Notes: generated by a model from the letters alone, not told the origin. 64,000 nucleotides of DNA from Negativibacillus massiliensis (GCF_900148495.1 NZ_FTRU01000008.1:1-64000); one strand, 5' to 3'; numbered from the stretch's first letter, positions 33,348-44,394 are shown. Numbers and translations are program-made.

Positions 33348-36300
33348 TTATTTATGTTTCTTCATCAGAAGAGCAATACCACCAATAGAGATTACAGCTG
33401 CAACCATTGCAGGAACTGGAATCATATCGCCGGTATTCGGGATATCCTTGAGAGGAACCTCCTCATCATCGATGGTGACGGTATCTTCCGGCAGATCAGC
33501 CATTGGGACATCTTCATCCTCGATTGTTGTGGTTGGAACCGGTGTTTCGTTGATGATGGTTGGGGTATCATCATCTTCGTCACCACCGCCACTCGGACGT
33601 GGGGTTGGATCTGGGTCTGGGGTTGGAGTTGGGTCTTCAGGGTCAACCGGTGGAGTTGGAATACCGTGTGCTGCTTTCAATGCGGTTACTTCGCTAATTG
33701 TGGATTCTGTAAATGGGAGAATATGACGTTGTGTTTCGTCATGCATTTCCCAACGTCCTGTGTTTGGCTCACCATCTACTTTAGCGGAGTCATCATACCA
33801 GCCGTCAATCAAGTCATTACAATCATCCAAAATCCAGTCAGTTCCAACTGAAGGAAGGTTTGTGATGGTCGCGCCGTTAGCATTGTAGATATCATCGCCG
33901 GATGTTTCAGCATGGTTGTTATAAACCTTTGCACCGTTAGGAAGGGTCAGAGTACCTTGATTGCGGATACCACCACCATTTCCATCTGTACTATATTTAG
34001 AAGTAAACTTAGTGAAGTTTTCCTTAATAGTTACATCTGCACCAGATAAATCAGCAGTACCTCTATATACATACAGACCGCTGTTTTGGTTGCTGTTCAG
34101 ATTAATAATAGTATTCTCGAAGGTTGTAAAGGATGTTCCAGAGAAATACAGACCACTCTTTGTATTTTCATTAGCAATTATAGTAGCTTTTTCTCCGGAA
34201 GTTGTGAGTTCTTTACCAGAGAAGTACAGTCCATTTCCAGTATTGCTGTCAGTGGTTACAGAAGAATTATTGATGGACAGATTTCCGCTGGATGAAAAGA
34301 ATCTAATTCCATCTGCTCCATTTCCATTTGCTGTGACCTGAGAATCAGTTATGCTGCAAGGCTGTTTAATCTGTAATCCATAAGAACCATTTCCGTTTGC
34401 ATCAACAATACAGTCTATAATGGAGGACTCTGTTTTTTCTTCATTGAGTTTGGAAATGTTGATACCAATCTTTCCATTATTATTAGCAATGATATGGTAG
34501 CCCTGAGCGTCCAGTGCCGCATTGTTTCCTCGACCGCCGTCCAGACCGTTTTGATCATTACCGCTTACATCGAAAGTGTAATGTCCATTATCAGTATTTT
34601 TCAGCGTGATATAGCCATAGCTGAAACCATCACCATTACCACCATCGGCTGGGCTGCCATTACCTTTAGCTTCTACATTGGTGTTGGTAAAAGTAAATGT
34701 TGGCGTTGGAGCAGTTCCCCCGAGCAATGATGCAGGCTGACCCAAAAAGCCGTTCAGACCGTTGTTATTCATAGTCAGTGTACTGTGTTCAAACTCAAAG
34801 ACAGCATTTTGGTTACCATCTGAGTTAGCCCAGATTCCGGAGCCGCCATCTCCCTGTACATTGTTGTTGAAGTGAACTTCGCTCTTATTAGCATAGAAGA
34901 CAGAACCTGCTGTACCACCACCAGCATACAGACCGCATCCTTTGGTATTATTGCTGGCAGAAAGATAAGAATTATCGACTGTCACGTTACCGGATTTCCA
35001 ATTTAACAAATAGTTATGAACAGCACCAGTGATATCAAGGGTAACATTTTCGAGAGTAACACCATTCTCAAAAGTTACTTCAGAAGTAAGACCTGTGAGG
35101 ATAATTTGGTCATTAGCTTTGTTGGTTCCCTTTAATGTAGCATTTTTTAGGGAAAGACCTGTTAAACCTGTAACTTCACCATCGACAATCAGGGTTTTAC
35201 CAGAAGGAACATTGATAGAAAATTTATTATTGTAGTTACCACCTTGAATGTAAACTTCATCGAATTCAGTGAATAAAGAATTAGGATTTTCAGTTGTAGG
35301 TGTAATAGTATTTTCAGGAGTTTCCGGCAAAGTGTTAACTGCCTGCATGATGTAAGCGATGTTTTCTTCCATAGCTTCGAGCAGGCTGTAGTTTGTTACC
35401 TGTGCTTTTTCTTCCTCAGTAGCAAGTGCATCGTATGCCTGTCTTGCAGCAAGCTGTGCGTTGGAGAAACCTTCGCTCAGGTATTTTGCTTTGGCATCTT
35501 CAAATGCTTTGCGTGCCTCAGAGAGTTTAGCAGCTTCTTCGTCTGTCAGAGCTGGCTGATTTTCATCCTGCTCATGAGCTGCTTCCTTGTCGATGAGAGC
35601 TTTGAGCTCTGCATTGTTTGCGGGGTCGAGGTCCTTGAGCATGGTAATGTGTGTTTTAGTGACAGTTGTTCCATCGGTTGCAGTAATAGTTTCTGTTGTG
35701 TAGTCGATCTGTTCAACCGCAGCATCGATTTTCTCGATGACATTCTGTACTGCTTCAGAAGATTCAGTTTCCTGCTCACCGGATTCCAGCTCAGAAATTT
35801 TAGCTTCCAGCGCAGTCAGTTTCTCCAGAACAGTAGTCTCAAATGCAGCCTTTTCTTCTGCAGACAGTGCATCATATGCAGCGCGAGCAGCATTAACCTG
35901 ATCTTTCAGTGATACAAGGTCAGTTTCCTCGGTGATTGTTCCTGCTGCAGGCAGAGCATTGATAGCATCTACAACAGATTTGATATCTGCATCTTCACCA
36001 GCACTATTATCGGTGTCGCCATCATTGGTGTTGCCATCATCTGGTTTTACATAAAGAGGGCAGTTTTCTTGATGAGGTTCACCCTCTTTAGCACCGCAGG
36101 TACACTGAGCAGCATCATCTTCGATGTTGTTGCCATCAGTGTTGTCGCCATCTGGTTTTACATAAAGAGGACAGCTTTCCTTATGAGCCTCGCCATCAGT
36201 AGCTCCACAATTACACTGAGCAGCACCATCTTCAGTCGATTGATCGGTTCCGTTGTTGCCTACCTCGTTCATCTGTACAGATGAAGATTCGGACATGTCC

Positions 36301-36407
36301 GAATAATCTCCACCATCAGCAAAGGAGGTTACAACACCCTGAGAACTAATCAGCACTGTAACTGCAACGACCATTGCAGTCACGGAACGCATGAGCTTGT
36401 TCTTCAT
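33348..36407 (-). CDS. large surface protein with beta-helix and C-terminal IPNTG anchor
   Basis: A 1019-residue exported protein. It has a signal peptide (~1-31), then two tandem copies of a C-x-C-G-A-x2-G-E-x-H-x3-C-P-L-Y motif (~62-125) separated by acidic Asn/Asp/Gly linker. Two helical repeats with DALSAEEKAAF and DALATEEEKAQV follow (~140-350), then a long Asn/Gly-rich region of repeated short strands typical of a parallel beta-helix (~385-860). The end has a Pro/Asp/Thr-rich spacer, IPNTGD, a hydrophobic stretch and KKHK, a sortase-type wall-sorting signal with isoleucine in the first position. AGGAG precedes the ATG. A role in adhesion or glycan binding is inference. Confidence 0.88.
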   Translation of the reverse strand: MKNKLMRSVTAMVVAVTVLISSQGVVTSFADGGDYSDMSESSSVQMNEVGNNGTDQSTEDGAAQCNCGATDGEAHKESCPLYVKPDGDNTDGNNIEDDAAQCTCGAKEGEPHQENCPLYVKPDDGNTNDGDTDNSAGEDADIKSVVDAINALPAAGTITEETDLVSLKDQVNAARAAYDALSAEEKAAFETTVLEKLTALEAKISELESGEQETESSEAVQNVIEKIDAAVEQIDYTTETITATDGTTVTKTHITMLKDLDPANNAELKALIDKEAAHEQDENQPALTDEEAAKLSEARKAFEDAKAKYLSEGFSNAQLAARQAYDALATEEEKAQVTNYSLLEAMEENIAYIMQAVNTLPETPENTITPTTENPNSLFTEFDEVYIQGGNYNNKFSINVPSGKTLIVDGEVTGLTGLSLKNATLKGTNKANDQIILTGLTSEVTFENGVTLENVTLDITGAVHNYLLNWKSGNVTVDNSYLSASNNTKGCGLYAGGGTAGSVFYANKSEVHFNNNVQGDGGSGIWANSDGNQNAVFEFEHSTLTMNNNGLNGFLGQPASLLGGTAPTPTFTFTNTNVEAKGNGSPADGGNGDGFSYGYITLKNTDNGHYTFDVSGNDQNGLDGGRGNNAALDAQGYHIIANNNGKIGINISKLNEEKTESSIIDCIVDANGNGSYGLQIKQPCSITDSQVTANGNGADGIRFFSSSGNLSINNSSVTTDSNTGNGLYFSGKELTTSGEKATIIANENTKSGLYFSGTSFTTFENTIINLNSNQNSGLYVYRGTADLSGADVTIKENFTKFTSKYSTDGNGGGIRNQGTLTLPNGAKVYNNHAETSGDDIYNANGATITNLPSVGTDWILDDCNDLIDGWYDDSAKVDGEPNTGRWEMHDETQRHILPFTESTISEVTALKAAHGIPTPPVDPEDPTPTPDPDPTPRPSGGGDEDDDTPTIINETPVPTTTIEDEDVPMADLPEDTVTIDDEEVPLKDIPNTGDMIPVPAMVAAVISIGGIALLMKKHK

Positions 36408-36676
36408 TTTTAATTCTCCTTTTTTATACTGGTATGAAATTATAAAAATATAATTTCAAATCAAGAGTATCACAAAAAGCAAAAAAAGTAAAGAAAAGCT
36501 CATAAAATTTATAAATAAATCGTAAACAACAAAATAAATTGTATATTTTGCATCAAATAAAACCAGATAAAACAGGGAACTACTTTTTTCAGTTGTCAAT
36601 CAAAAGCAAAATGTGTTATGATAAAGATAATTGTGGCTGGGGCAAGCCCCACAGACATCAGAATGAGGAGGCTATT

Positions 36677-38665
36677 ATGGCAGCAAAGAAAAATCAAGGA
36701 TATGGAAATGAAAGCATTTCCTCACTCAAAGGTGCGGACCGTGTCAGAAAGCGTCCGGGTGTCATCTTCGGTTCTGACGGACTGGAGGGATGCGAACATT
36801 CTGTTTTTGAGATTCTCTCAAACTCGATTGATGAGGCAAGAGAAGGCTTCGGCAACCGAATCATTGTTACTACCTACCGCGACCATTCCATCGAAGTGCA
36901 GGACTTTGGACGCGGTATACCAGTTGACTATAACCCAAAAGAGGAACGGTATAACTGGGAGCTGGTTTTCTGTGAACTGTACGCCGGTGGAAAATACAAC
37001 ACCAATCAGGGCGAAAGCTATGAGTTTTCACTGGGACTCAATGGACTTGGTTCCTGCGCGACCCAGTACTCTTCCGAATATTTTGATGCCGAGATTTATC
37101 GGGATGGTTACCGTTATAATCTGCATTTTGAAAAGGGAGAAAATATCGGAGGATTAAAAAAGGAAGAAACTAACAAAAAGCAGACGGGAAGCCGCCAACG
37201 CTGGAAACCAGACCTGGAAGTATTTACCGATATTAATATACCGGTTGAATATTTTCGAGATGTCCTCAAAAAACAGGCAGTTGTCAATAAAGGTTTGCAG
37301 TTCCTGCTCAGAATTGAGCAGGAGGACGGCAGCTTTGCAGAAGAAACCTTCTTCTACGAAAACGGAATTACCGACTATGTTGGAGAAATTGCAGGAGAAC
37401 AGAGTCTGACGACTATTCAATACTGGGAAACTGAGCAGAGAGGCCGCGACCGTGAGGATAAGGACGAATATAAGGTAAAACTTTCGGTTGCGTTCTGTTT
37501 TTCCAACCGGGTGAAGTTTTTGGAATATTACCACAACTCCTCTCACCTCGAATACGGTGGCTCGCCGGAAAAGGCAGTCAAGCAGGCATTTGTTTCCAAG
37601 ATTGACGGCTATTTAAAACAGAACGGGAAATATCTGAAAAATGAGAGCAAGATTACCTTCCAGGATGTGGAGGACTGTCTGATTTTGGTTTCTTCCTCTT
37701 TTTCCACCCAGACTTCCTATGAAAACCAGACCAAAAAGGCAATCACCAACAAGTTTATCTATGAGGCAATGAACGATTTCCTCAAACGTCAGCTGGAAGT
37801 TTACTTTATCGAGAATCCGGACGAAGCAGTCAAGATTGCAGAACAGGTTCTGATTAATAAACGAAGCCGTGAAAATGCGGAGAAGACAAGACTTAACCTC
37901 AAAAAGAAGCTGGCGGGTTCGATCGACCTTGCAAACCGTGTCGAAAAGTTTGTAGACTGTCGTTCCAAGGATGTCAATGAACGCGAAATCTACATTGTAG
38001 AGGGTGACTCGGCGCTGGGTGCATGTAAGCTGGGACGTGACGCACAGTTTCAGGCGATTATTCCGGTCAGAGGTAAGATCCTCAACTGTCTGAAAGCAGA
38101 TTTTGACAAGATTTTCAAAAATGAAATTATTACCGATATTATCAAGGTGCTTGGCTGCGGTGTTGAGGTCACTTCCAAAGCAAACAAGGAACTTTCCACC
38201 TTCCATTTGGACGGACTGCGCTGGAACAAGGTTGTTATCTGTACCGATGCCGATGTGGACGGTTTCCAGATTAGAACCTTGATTTTGACCATGCTTTACC
38301 GTTTGACACCAACCCTGATCGAAAAAGGGTATGTCTATATCGCGGAGTCACCGCTGTTTGAAATCCGTCATAAGGACAAGACCTATTTTGCTTATTCCGA
38401 TGCGGAAAAGGCAGAAATTCTCAGCAAGCTGGAAGGGCAGAAGGTGGATGTACAGCGCTCCAAAGGACTTGGTGAGAACGAACCGGACATGATGTGGTTG
38501 ACCACCATGAACCCGAAGACCAGAAGGCTGATCAAGGTTTCTCCAGAGGATGCCGAGGCGACCGAAGCGATGTTCTCTCTTTTGCTGGGTGACAATCTGG
38601 AGGGCAGAAAGTCGTATATCGCTGAGAATGGAGCACAGTATCTGGACGAATTGGATTTATCGTGA
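36677..38665 (+). CDS. type IIA topoisomerase subunit B (divergent GyrB/ParE-like)
   Basis: A 662-residue ATPase subunit. The GHKL ATP site is seen in ILSNSIDEA and DFGRGIPVD, the GLNGLGS segment closes the lid, and the Toprim domain has IVEGDSALGACKLGRD and the DADVDG metal motif. Typical GyrB/ParE read EGDSAGGSA at that position, so this protein is divergent. It probably forms a heterotetramer with the A subunit encoded 480 bases downstream. A second, more typical gyrase elsewhere in the genome is expected. AGGAGGC precedes the ATG at 36677; the frame is open upstream. The AT-rich 36408-36676 has no gene. Confidence 0.9.
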   Translation: MAAKKNQGYGNESISSLKGADRVRKRPGVIFGSDGLEGCEHSVFEILSNSIDEAREGFGNRIIVTTYRDHSIEVQDFGRGIPVDYNPKEERYNWELVFCELYAGGKYNTNQGESYEFSLGLNGLGSCATQYSSEYFDAEIYRDGYRYNLHFEKGENIGGLKKEETNKKQTGSRQRWKPDLEVFTDINIPVEYFRDVLKKQAVVNKGLQFLLRIEQEDGSFAEETFFYENGITDYVGEIAGEQSLTTIQYWETEQRGRDREDKDEYKVKLSVAFCFSNRVKFLEYYHNSSHLEYGGSPEKAVKQAFVSKIDGYLKQNGKYLKNESKITFQDVEDCLILVSSSFSTQTSYENQTKKAITNKFIYEAMNDFLKRQLEVYFIENPDEAVKIAEQVLINKRSRENAEKTRLNLKKKLAGSIDLANRVEKFVDCRSKDVNEREIYIVEGDSALGACKLGRDAQFQAIIPVRGKILNCLKADFDKIFKNEIITDIIKVLGCGVEVTSKANKELSTFHLDGLRWNKVVICTDADVDGFQIRTLILTMLYRLTPTLIEKGYVYIAESPLFEIRHKDKTYFAYSDAEKAEILSKLEGQKVDVQRSKGLGENEPDMMWLTTMNPKTRRLIKVSPEDAEATEAMFSLLLGDNLEGRKSYIAENGAQYLDELDLS

Positions 38666-38683
38666 TGAAACTGCGTTAGAACA

Positions 38684-39092
38684 AAAAATAGACGTTTTCG
38701 TCCACCTTTTACAAAAGGTGGCGGATTCTAAAGGCAGAGCCTTTAGTCGCACTCCGTAGAGTGCGAAATACTTTATCCGTGAAAGCGCATTTTCGGGGGT
38801 ATGGCCCCCTTTTCACTTGCAAAAGGGGGCCATAAATTACCGAATTGTACAATCTATCCCCGAAAAGTTCCCAGTGGGAAGTTTTCGGAAGCAGAAACTT
38901 GCTTCTGTTTTACTGAATCTGCGTTCTCAATTAGGCTAAGCCAGCTTAGCCTGGTACTAACGTACCCCAGCATCGAAACAGCTTTGCTGCCCCTATCGTT
39001 TTAAATATTTTTTCTTATTTGTTACAGGGGCGTTGCCCCCGTACCCCCATGAGCTTTTTGAAAAAAGCTCAACCAAAAACTTTGGTTTACCT
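38684..39092. repeat. mosaic hairpin repeat, copy 7
   Basis: CGTCCACCTTTT..AAAAGGTGG, CTAAAGGC..GCCTTTAG, CGCACTCCGTAGAGTGCG, a 14-bp stem with CACTTGC loop (38800-38834), CGAAAAGTTCCCAGTGGGAAGTTTTCG as a hairpin (given here in parts: CGAAAAGTTCCC / GGGAAGTTTTCG), AGCAGAAACTTGCTTCTG, GGCTAAGCCAGCTTAGCC, then the reversed end module GAGCTTTTT..AAAAAGCTC. It separates the two topoisomerase genes. Confidence 0.82.
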
Positions 39093-39143
39093 TCGGAGCG
39101 ACACCCCCTACAATCAATGCTATCATCAGAGAAGGAAAAAATT

Positions 39144-41360
39144 ATGGCACGAAAAAAACAAACAGAACGTTCCTCCCATCCATCGGATGCAAAGGCATAT
39201 ATTGAACATGCCGGAGAGGTAATTGACCAGAAAATTACCAGTACACTGGAAAAAAACTATATGCCCTATGCGATGAGCGTCATCGTGTCTAGGGCAATTC
39301 CGGAAATTGACGGCTTTAAGCCATCCCATCGAAAACTCTTGTACACCATGTATAAGATGGGACTACTGAGCGGTGCAAGAACCAAATCAGCAAACGTTGT
39401 CGGTTCCACCATGAAATTAAATCCGCATGGAGATATGGCAATCTATGAAACACTGGTGCGTCTTTCCCGCGGAAACGAAGCACTTCTGCACCCTTATGTC
39501 GATTCCAAGGGTAACTTCGGTAAGGCATATTCTCGTGATATGGCGTTTGCAGCTTCCCGATACACCGAAGTAAAGCTGGACCCAATCTGTCAGGAGTTGT
39601 TTCGGGATATTGACAAGGACACGGTAGATTTTGTGGATAACTACGACAACAAGCTCAAGGAACCGACCTTGCTGCCGGTGACCTTTCCATCGGTGCTGGT
39701 CAACGCAAACACCGGCATCGCGGTAGGTATGGCAAGCTCTATCTGTCCATTTAACCTCGAAGAGGTGTGCAGCACCACCATCGAGCTGATTAAGAATCCA
39801 AACCATGAACTTTCCCTGACGCTGACTGCACCGGATTTTCCAGGCGGCGGACAGATTATCTACAATCCGGCAGAGATGGACAAGATCTACCGGACCGGAC
39901 GCGGTTCTTTTAAGGTCAGGGCACGTTATCGTTGTGATAAGAGCTGCAACTGCATCGAGATCACCGAAATTCCACCAACCACCACCACCGAAGCAATTAT
40001 CGATAAGGTGGTCGATCTGATCAAGGCAAACAAGATTCGAGAAATTTCGGATATGCGTGATGAAACCGACCTTTCCGGCTTGAAACTTGCGATTGACCTT
40101 AAGCGCGGCGCAGATCCGGATGCAGTGATGCAGAAGCTCTACCGCTTCACCCCATTGGAAGACAGCTTTTCCTGTAACTTCAATGTCCTGATTGGCGGAA
40201 CGCCAAAGGTATTGGGCGTGCGGGAACTTTTGGAAGAATGGATTGCTTTCCGCAGGATGTGTGTCCGCAGAAGAGTTTATTTTGACCTTAACAAGAAAAA
40301 GGAAAAGCTCCATCTGCTTCAGGGCTTGCAGAAGATTTTGCTTGATATCGACAAGGCAATCCGCATCATCCGCGAAACGGAATCGGAAGAAGAGGTTGTT
40401 CCAAACCTCATGATTGCCTTTGGAATTGATGAGGTACAGGCAGAATATGTAGCGGAGATCAAGCTTCGACATATTAATAAGGAATATATTCTCAAACGGA
40501 CCGAAGAGGTTGACTCTCTTGCCGATGAAATTGAGCAGATGCAGTCTATCCTGGATGAGCAGAAAAAGATCAGCAAGATCATGATTACTGAGCTTAAAAA
40601 TGTGATCAAAAATTATGCCCAGCCAAGAAAGACTCTGCTTTTGATGCACGAAGAGGTTAAGACCTTTACAGAAGAGGAAACCATCGAAAATTATCCGGTC
40701 AACCTGTTCTTTACCAAAGAGGGTTACTTCAAGAAAATTACACCGCAGTCCTACCGCATGTCCAGTGAGCAGTACCTCAAAGAGGGAGACCGCGTGATGC
40801 AGCATGTGGAAGGAAACAACACCGATAACCTTCTGTTCTTCACCGATAAAGGTCAGGTCTATAAAGCAAGAGCCTGCGACTTTGAGGACACCAAGGCAAG
40901 TGTTCTGGGCGATTTTGTTCCGGCAAAACTTGGAATGGACGAAGGGGAAAATGCAGTTTACATGGCGGTTACCTCTGATTTTGCCGGCTATATGCTGTTC
41001 TTCTTCCAGAATGGTAAGGTGGCAAAGGTAAACCTCAATTCCTATGAAACCAAGACAAACCGAAAGAAACTGCTCAATGCTTACAGCATGAAGGAGCCGC
41101 TGAGTGCTGTTTTATGTATCCGTGAGGATACCAATGTTCTGATTACTGCAAGCAATGGCAGAATGCTTATTCTGCCGACCGGATTGATGCAGGCAAAGGC
41201 GACCAAGGAGCAGCAGGGTATTCAGGTAATGAAGCTGACAAAAGGTTCCACAGTATCCGAAGCGGTGATGTATGAGCAGGGAATGTTCGAGGATGAACAC
41301 CGCTATCTGGCAAAAGATCTGCCATCTCGAGGCGATTTTTTGAAAATGGCGCAGATGTAG
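39144..41360 (+). CDS. type IIA topoisomerase subunit A (divergent GyrA/ParC-like)
   Basis: A 738-residue DNA-cleaving subunit. The winged-helix region has SVIVSRAIPEIDGFKPSHRKLLYTM, and the catalytic tyrosine lies in AASRYTEVKL (near residue 135). The usual AARYT is AASRYT here. The C-terminal ~230 residues carry several blade-like repeats (FFTDKGQVYKA, FFQNGKVAKVNL, ITASNGRMLIL) but no obvious GyrA box, which favours a ParC-like decatenase or a specialised enzyme over supercoiling gyrase. GAAGGAAA precedes the ATG at 39144. It partners the gene at 36677 despite the intervening repeat. Confidence 0.9.
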   Translation: MARKKQTERSSHPSDAKAYIEHAGEVIDQKITSTLEKNYMPYAMSVIVSRAIPEIDGFKPSHRKLLYTMYKMGLLSGARTKSANVVGSTMKLNPHGDMAIYETLVRLSRGNEALLHPYVDSKGNFGKAYSRDMAFAASRYTEVKLDPICQELFRDIDKDTVDFVDNYDNKLKEPTLLPVTFPSVLVNANTGIAVGMASSICPFNLEEVCSTTIELIKNPNHELSLTLTAPDFPGGGQIIYNPAEMDKIYRTGRGSFKVRARYRCDKSCNCIEITEIPPTTTTEAIIDKVVDLIKANKIREISDMRDETDLSGLKLAIDLKRGADPDAVMQKLYRFTPLEDSFSCNFNVLIGGTPKVLGVRELLEEWIAFRRMCVRRRVYFDLNKKKEKLHLLQGLQKILLDIDKAIRIIRETESEEEVVPNLMIAFGIDEVQAEYVAEIKLRHINKEYILKRTEEVDSLADEIEQMQSILDEQKKISKIMITELKNVIKNYAQPRKTLLLMHEEVKTFTEEETIENYPVNLFFTKEGYFKKITPQSYRMSSEQYLKEGDRVMQHVEGNNTDNLLFFTDKGQVYKARACDFEDTKASVLGDFVPAKLGMDEGENAVYMAVTSDFAGYMLFFFQNGKVAKVNLNSYETKTNRKKLLNAYSMKEPLSAVLCIREDTNVLITASNGRMLILPTGLMQAKATKEQQGIQVMKLTKGSTVSEAVMYEQGMFEDEHRYLAKDLPSRGDFLKMAQM

Positions 41361-41445
41361 ATAAACTATCTGCTAAAATCTGATCGGAAAAAGAGAGGAT
41401 TTTTCTTTCCGGATCTGTTATATTGATGACAGGGAGGAAATTGGG

Positions 41446-42324
41446 ATGGAATGGCTTTTGGAATTAAATTGCTCTCTTGATTATATCGAGGAGCAGCTGG
41501 AAGGAAATATGCAGCTGGAACAGATTGCGGGGGAAGCAGCAAAAATCGCACGGTGTTCGGCATATCATTATCAGCGCATCTTTTCCTATCTTGCAGGAAT
41601 GACCTTGTCTGAATATCTGCGCCGGCGCAGGATGACTCTGGCAGCAGGGCATCTCAGAGCTGGAGAAAAGGTACTTGATACTGCGCTTTTCTATGGATAT
41701 GATTCTCCGACTGCGTTTAATCGGGCATTTCAGACAGTTCATGGAGTTACACCATCCGAGGCAAAAAAAGAGGGTGTTAAGCTGAAAGCCTATCCCAGAA
41801 TCCGCTTCCAGATTACGATTAAGGGGGCAGAACAGATGGAATATCGCATGGAGCACAAACCACCTTTTTATGTTGTTGGAATTAGCCGTGTTGTTGGGGC
41901 TACGATGGAACAAAACGCACAGATTATTCCACAAATGTGGACCGATGCAGCTATCACCGGAGTGATTGCAGGTCTTGTGCAAAAATTAGTTCCATCAGGT
42001 GGGTATCCCAATGGACTTTTGGGAGTTTGCGGCATGATAAAAGATGAGTGGAGATATTATATCGGAGTTGCGTCCAAACAGGGAGAAGTGCTGCCGGACA
42101 CAATGGAGAGTCTGCTGGTACCAGAATCGGATTGGGCAGTCTTTTCCGGAAAGGGAAGGATGCCGGAAGCGATTCGGGACTTAGAACGCAGGATTTTTAC
42201 CGATTGGCTTCCTTCTTCCGGATATGAGTATGCAGACGCACCGGATATCGAGGCGTATCTTACCCCGAATCCGCAGGATTCTGTCTTTGAGGTATGGCTT
42301 CCTGTCAGAAAAAGAGAAGAATAA
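41446..42324 (+). CDS. AraC-family regulator with GyrI-like effector domain
   Basis: A 292-residue regulator. Residues ~1-110 hold two helix-turn-helix motifs of the AraC type (LEQIAGEAAKIARCSAYHYQRIF and ALFYGYDSPTAFNRAFQTVHG). The rest is a GyrI/BmrR-like effector-binding domain that typically senses hydrophobic drugs or dyes (YRMEHKPPFYVVGIS onwards). GGGAGG precedes the ATG. Target unknown; the divergently unrelated gdhA ends nearby and has its own control. Confidence 0.9.
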   Translation: MEWLLELNCSLDYIEEQLEGNMQLEQIAGEAAKIARCSAYHYQRIFSYLAGMTLSEYLRRRRMTLAAGHLRAGEKVLDTALFYGYDSPTAFNRAFQTVHGVTPSEAKKEGVKLKAYPRIRFQITIKGAEQMEYRMEHKPPFYVVGISRVVGATMEQNAQIIPQMWTDAAITGVIAGLVQKLVPSGGYPNGLLGVCGMIKDEWRYYIGVASKQGEVLPDTMESLLVPESDWAVFSGKGRMPEAIRDLERRIFTDWLPSSGYEYADAPDIEAYLTPNPQDSVFEVWLPVRKREE

Positions 42325-42325
42325 C

Positions 42326-42370
42326 AAAAGACCCGATGATTTGGTATTTACCAAATCATCGGGTCTTTTT
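42326..42370. terminator. bidirectional terminator
   Basis: AAAAGACCCGATGATTTGGTA with its complement, T5 on the + side and T4 on the - side, between convergent AraC-type gene and gdhA. Confidence 0.92.
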
Positions 42371-42382
42371 CTTTGATCAAAA

Positions 42383-43831
<1,449 letters not shown>

Positions 43832-43833
43832 TT

Positions 43834-43862
43834 ATTATAAACCCAAAACAGTCAGTTTTCAA
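43834..43862 (-). promoter_or_regulatory. promoter of gdhA
   Basis: On the - strand TTGAAA (43857-43862), 17 bases, TATAAT (43834-43839). Confidence 0.75.
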
Positions 43863-43884
43863 TGATTTGTATAAATTTGAAGGA

Positions 43885-43913
43885 TTGACTATCTTTGCAA
43901 AATAGGCTATAAT
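43885..43913 (+). promoter_or_regulatory. promoter of rnpB
   Basis: TTGACT (43885-43890), 17 bases, TATAAT (43908-43913), seven bases before the RNA start. Divergent from the gdhA promoter. Confidence 0.85.
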
Positions 43914-43919
43914 CCTAGG

Positions 43920-44278
43920 GTGAGTAAGCAGGATGGCAGCGGGCGGAGAGAGATCTCCGAATGAGGAAAGTCCGGGCTTCACAGGGCAGGATAGCTGCTA
44001 ACGGCAGCCGAAGGCGACTTTAGGGACAGTGCAACAGAGAGATACCGCCGGGAATTCCCGGTAAGGGTGGAAAGGCGAGGTAAGAGCTCACCGGGGTGCA
44101 GGAGACTGCACTGCCATGTAAACCCTATCCGAAGCAACACCGTGACTGCAAAAGATCTGCGGCGGCCCGTCGCACCTTTTATGACTTTGTCAGCGGTCTA
44201 TGTGGCTTGAACCGTCGAGCAATCGCCGGTCTAGATAGATTGTCATCACAACAGAACCCGGCTTATGTGCTTGCTCAC
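43920..44278 (+). ncRNA. rnpB: RNase P RNA, bacterial class A
   Basis: About 359 bases, the catalytic RNA that trims tRNA 5' leaders. The ends pair (GTGAGTAAGCA with TGCTTGCTCAC, helix P1). The conserved core GAGGAAAGTCCGGGC, GCAACAGAGA, the CCGGTAAGGGTGGAAAGG block, AACCC..ATCCGAAGCAA and the 3' ACAGAACCCGGCTTA are all present. Open reading frames inside are chance. Confidence 0.96.
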
Positions 44279-44291
44279 TTTAAGGAAAAAG

Positions 44292-44375
44292 AAAACCCCT
44301 TTCCAGGAGAAAACTGGAGAGGGGTTATTTTTGTGCAGATAAAAACGGACAGGGAAAACCTGTCCGTTTTTTGCC
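44292..44375. terminator. two terminators between rnpB and secG
   Basis: First, AACCCCTTTCCAG / CTGGAGAGGGGTT then ATTTTT (44294-44333), ending rnpB. Second, AAAAACGGACAGG / CCTGTCCGTTTTTT (44341-44374), which also works leftwards for secG. Confidence 0.9.
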
Positions 44376-44394
44376 GTTAAGTTTTGGTGGTAAA

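Noticed and set aside
33954-36284. Opposite-strand frames within the surface-protein gene
   Set aside because: They are shadows of a repetitive, strongly biased coding sequence with no start signals.
4076-39092. CRISPR array as an explanation of the recurring intergenic repeats
   Set aside because: Repeats are dispersed, of unequal size, not regularly spaced and without spacers or cas genes.
44096-44380. Open reading frame within the RNase P RNA region
   Set aside because: It lies in rnpB and its terminator; the RNA is conserved and explains the sequence.
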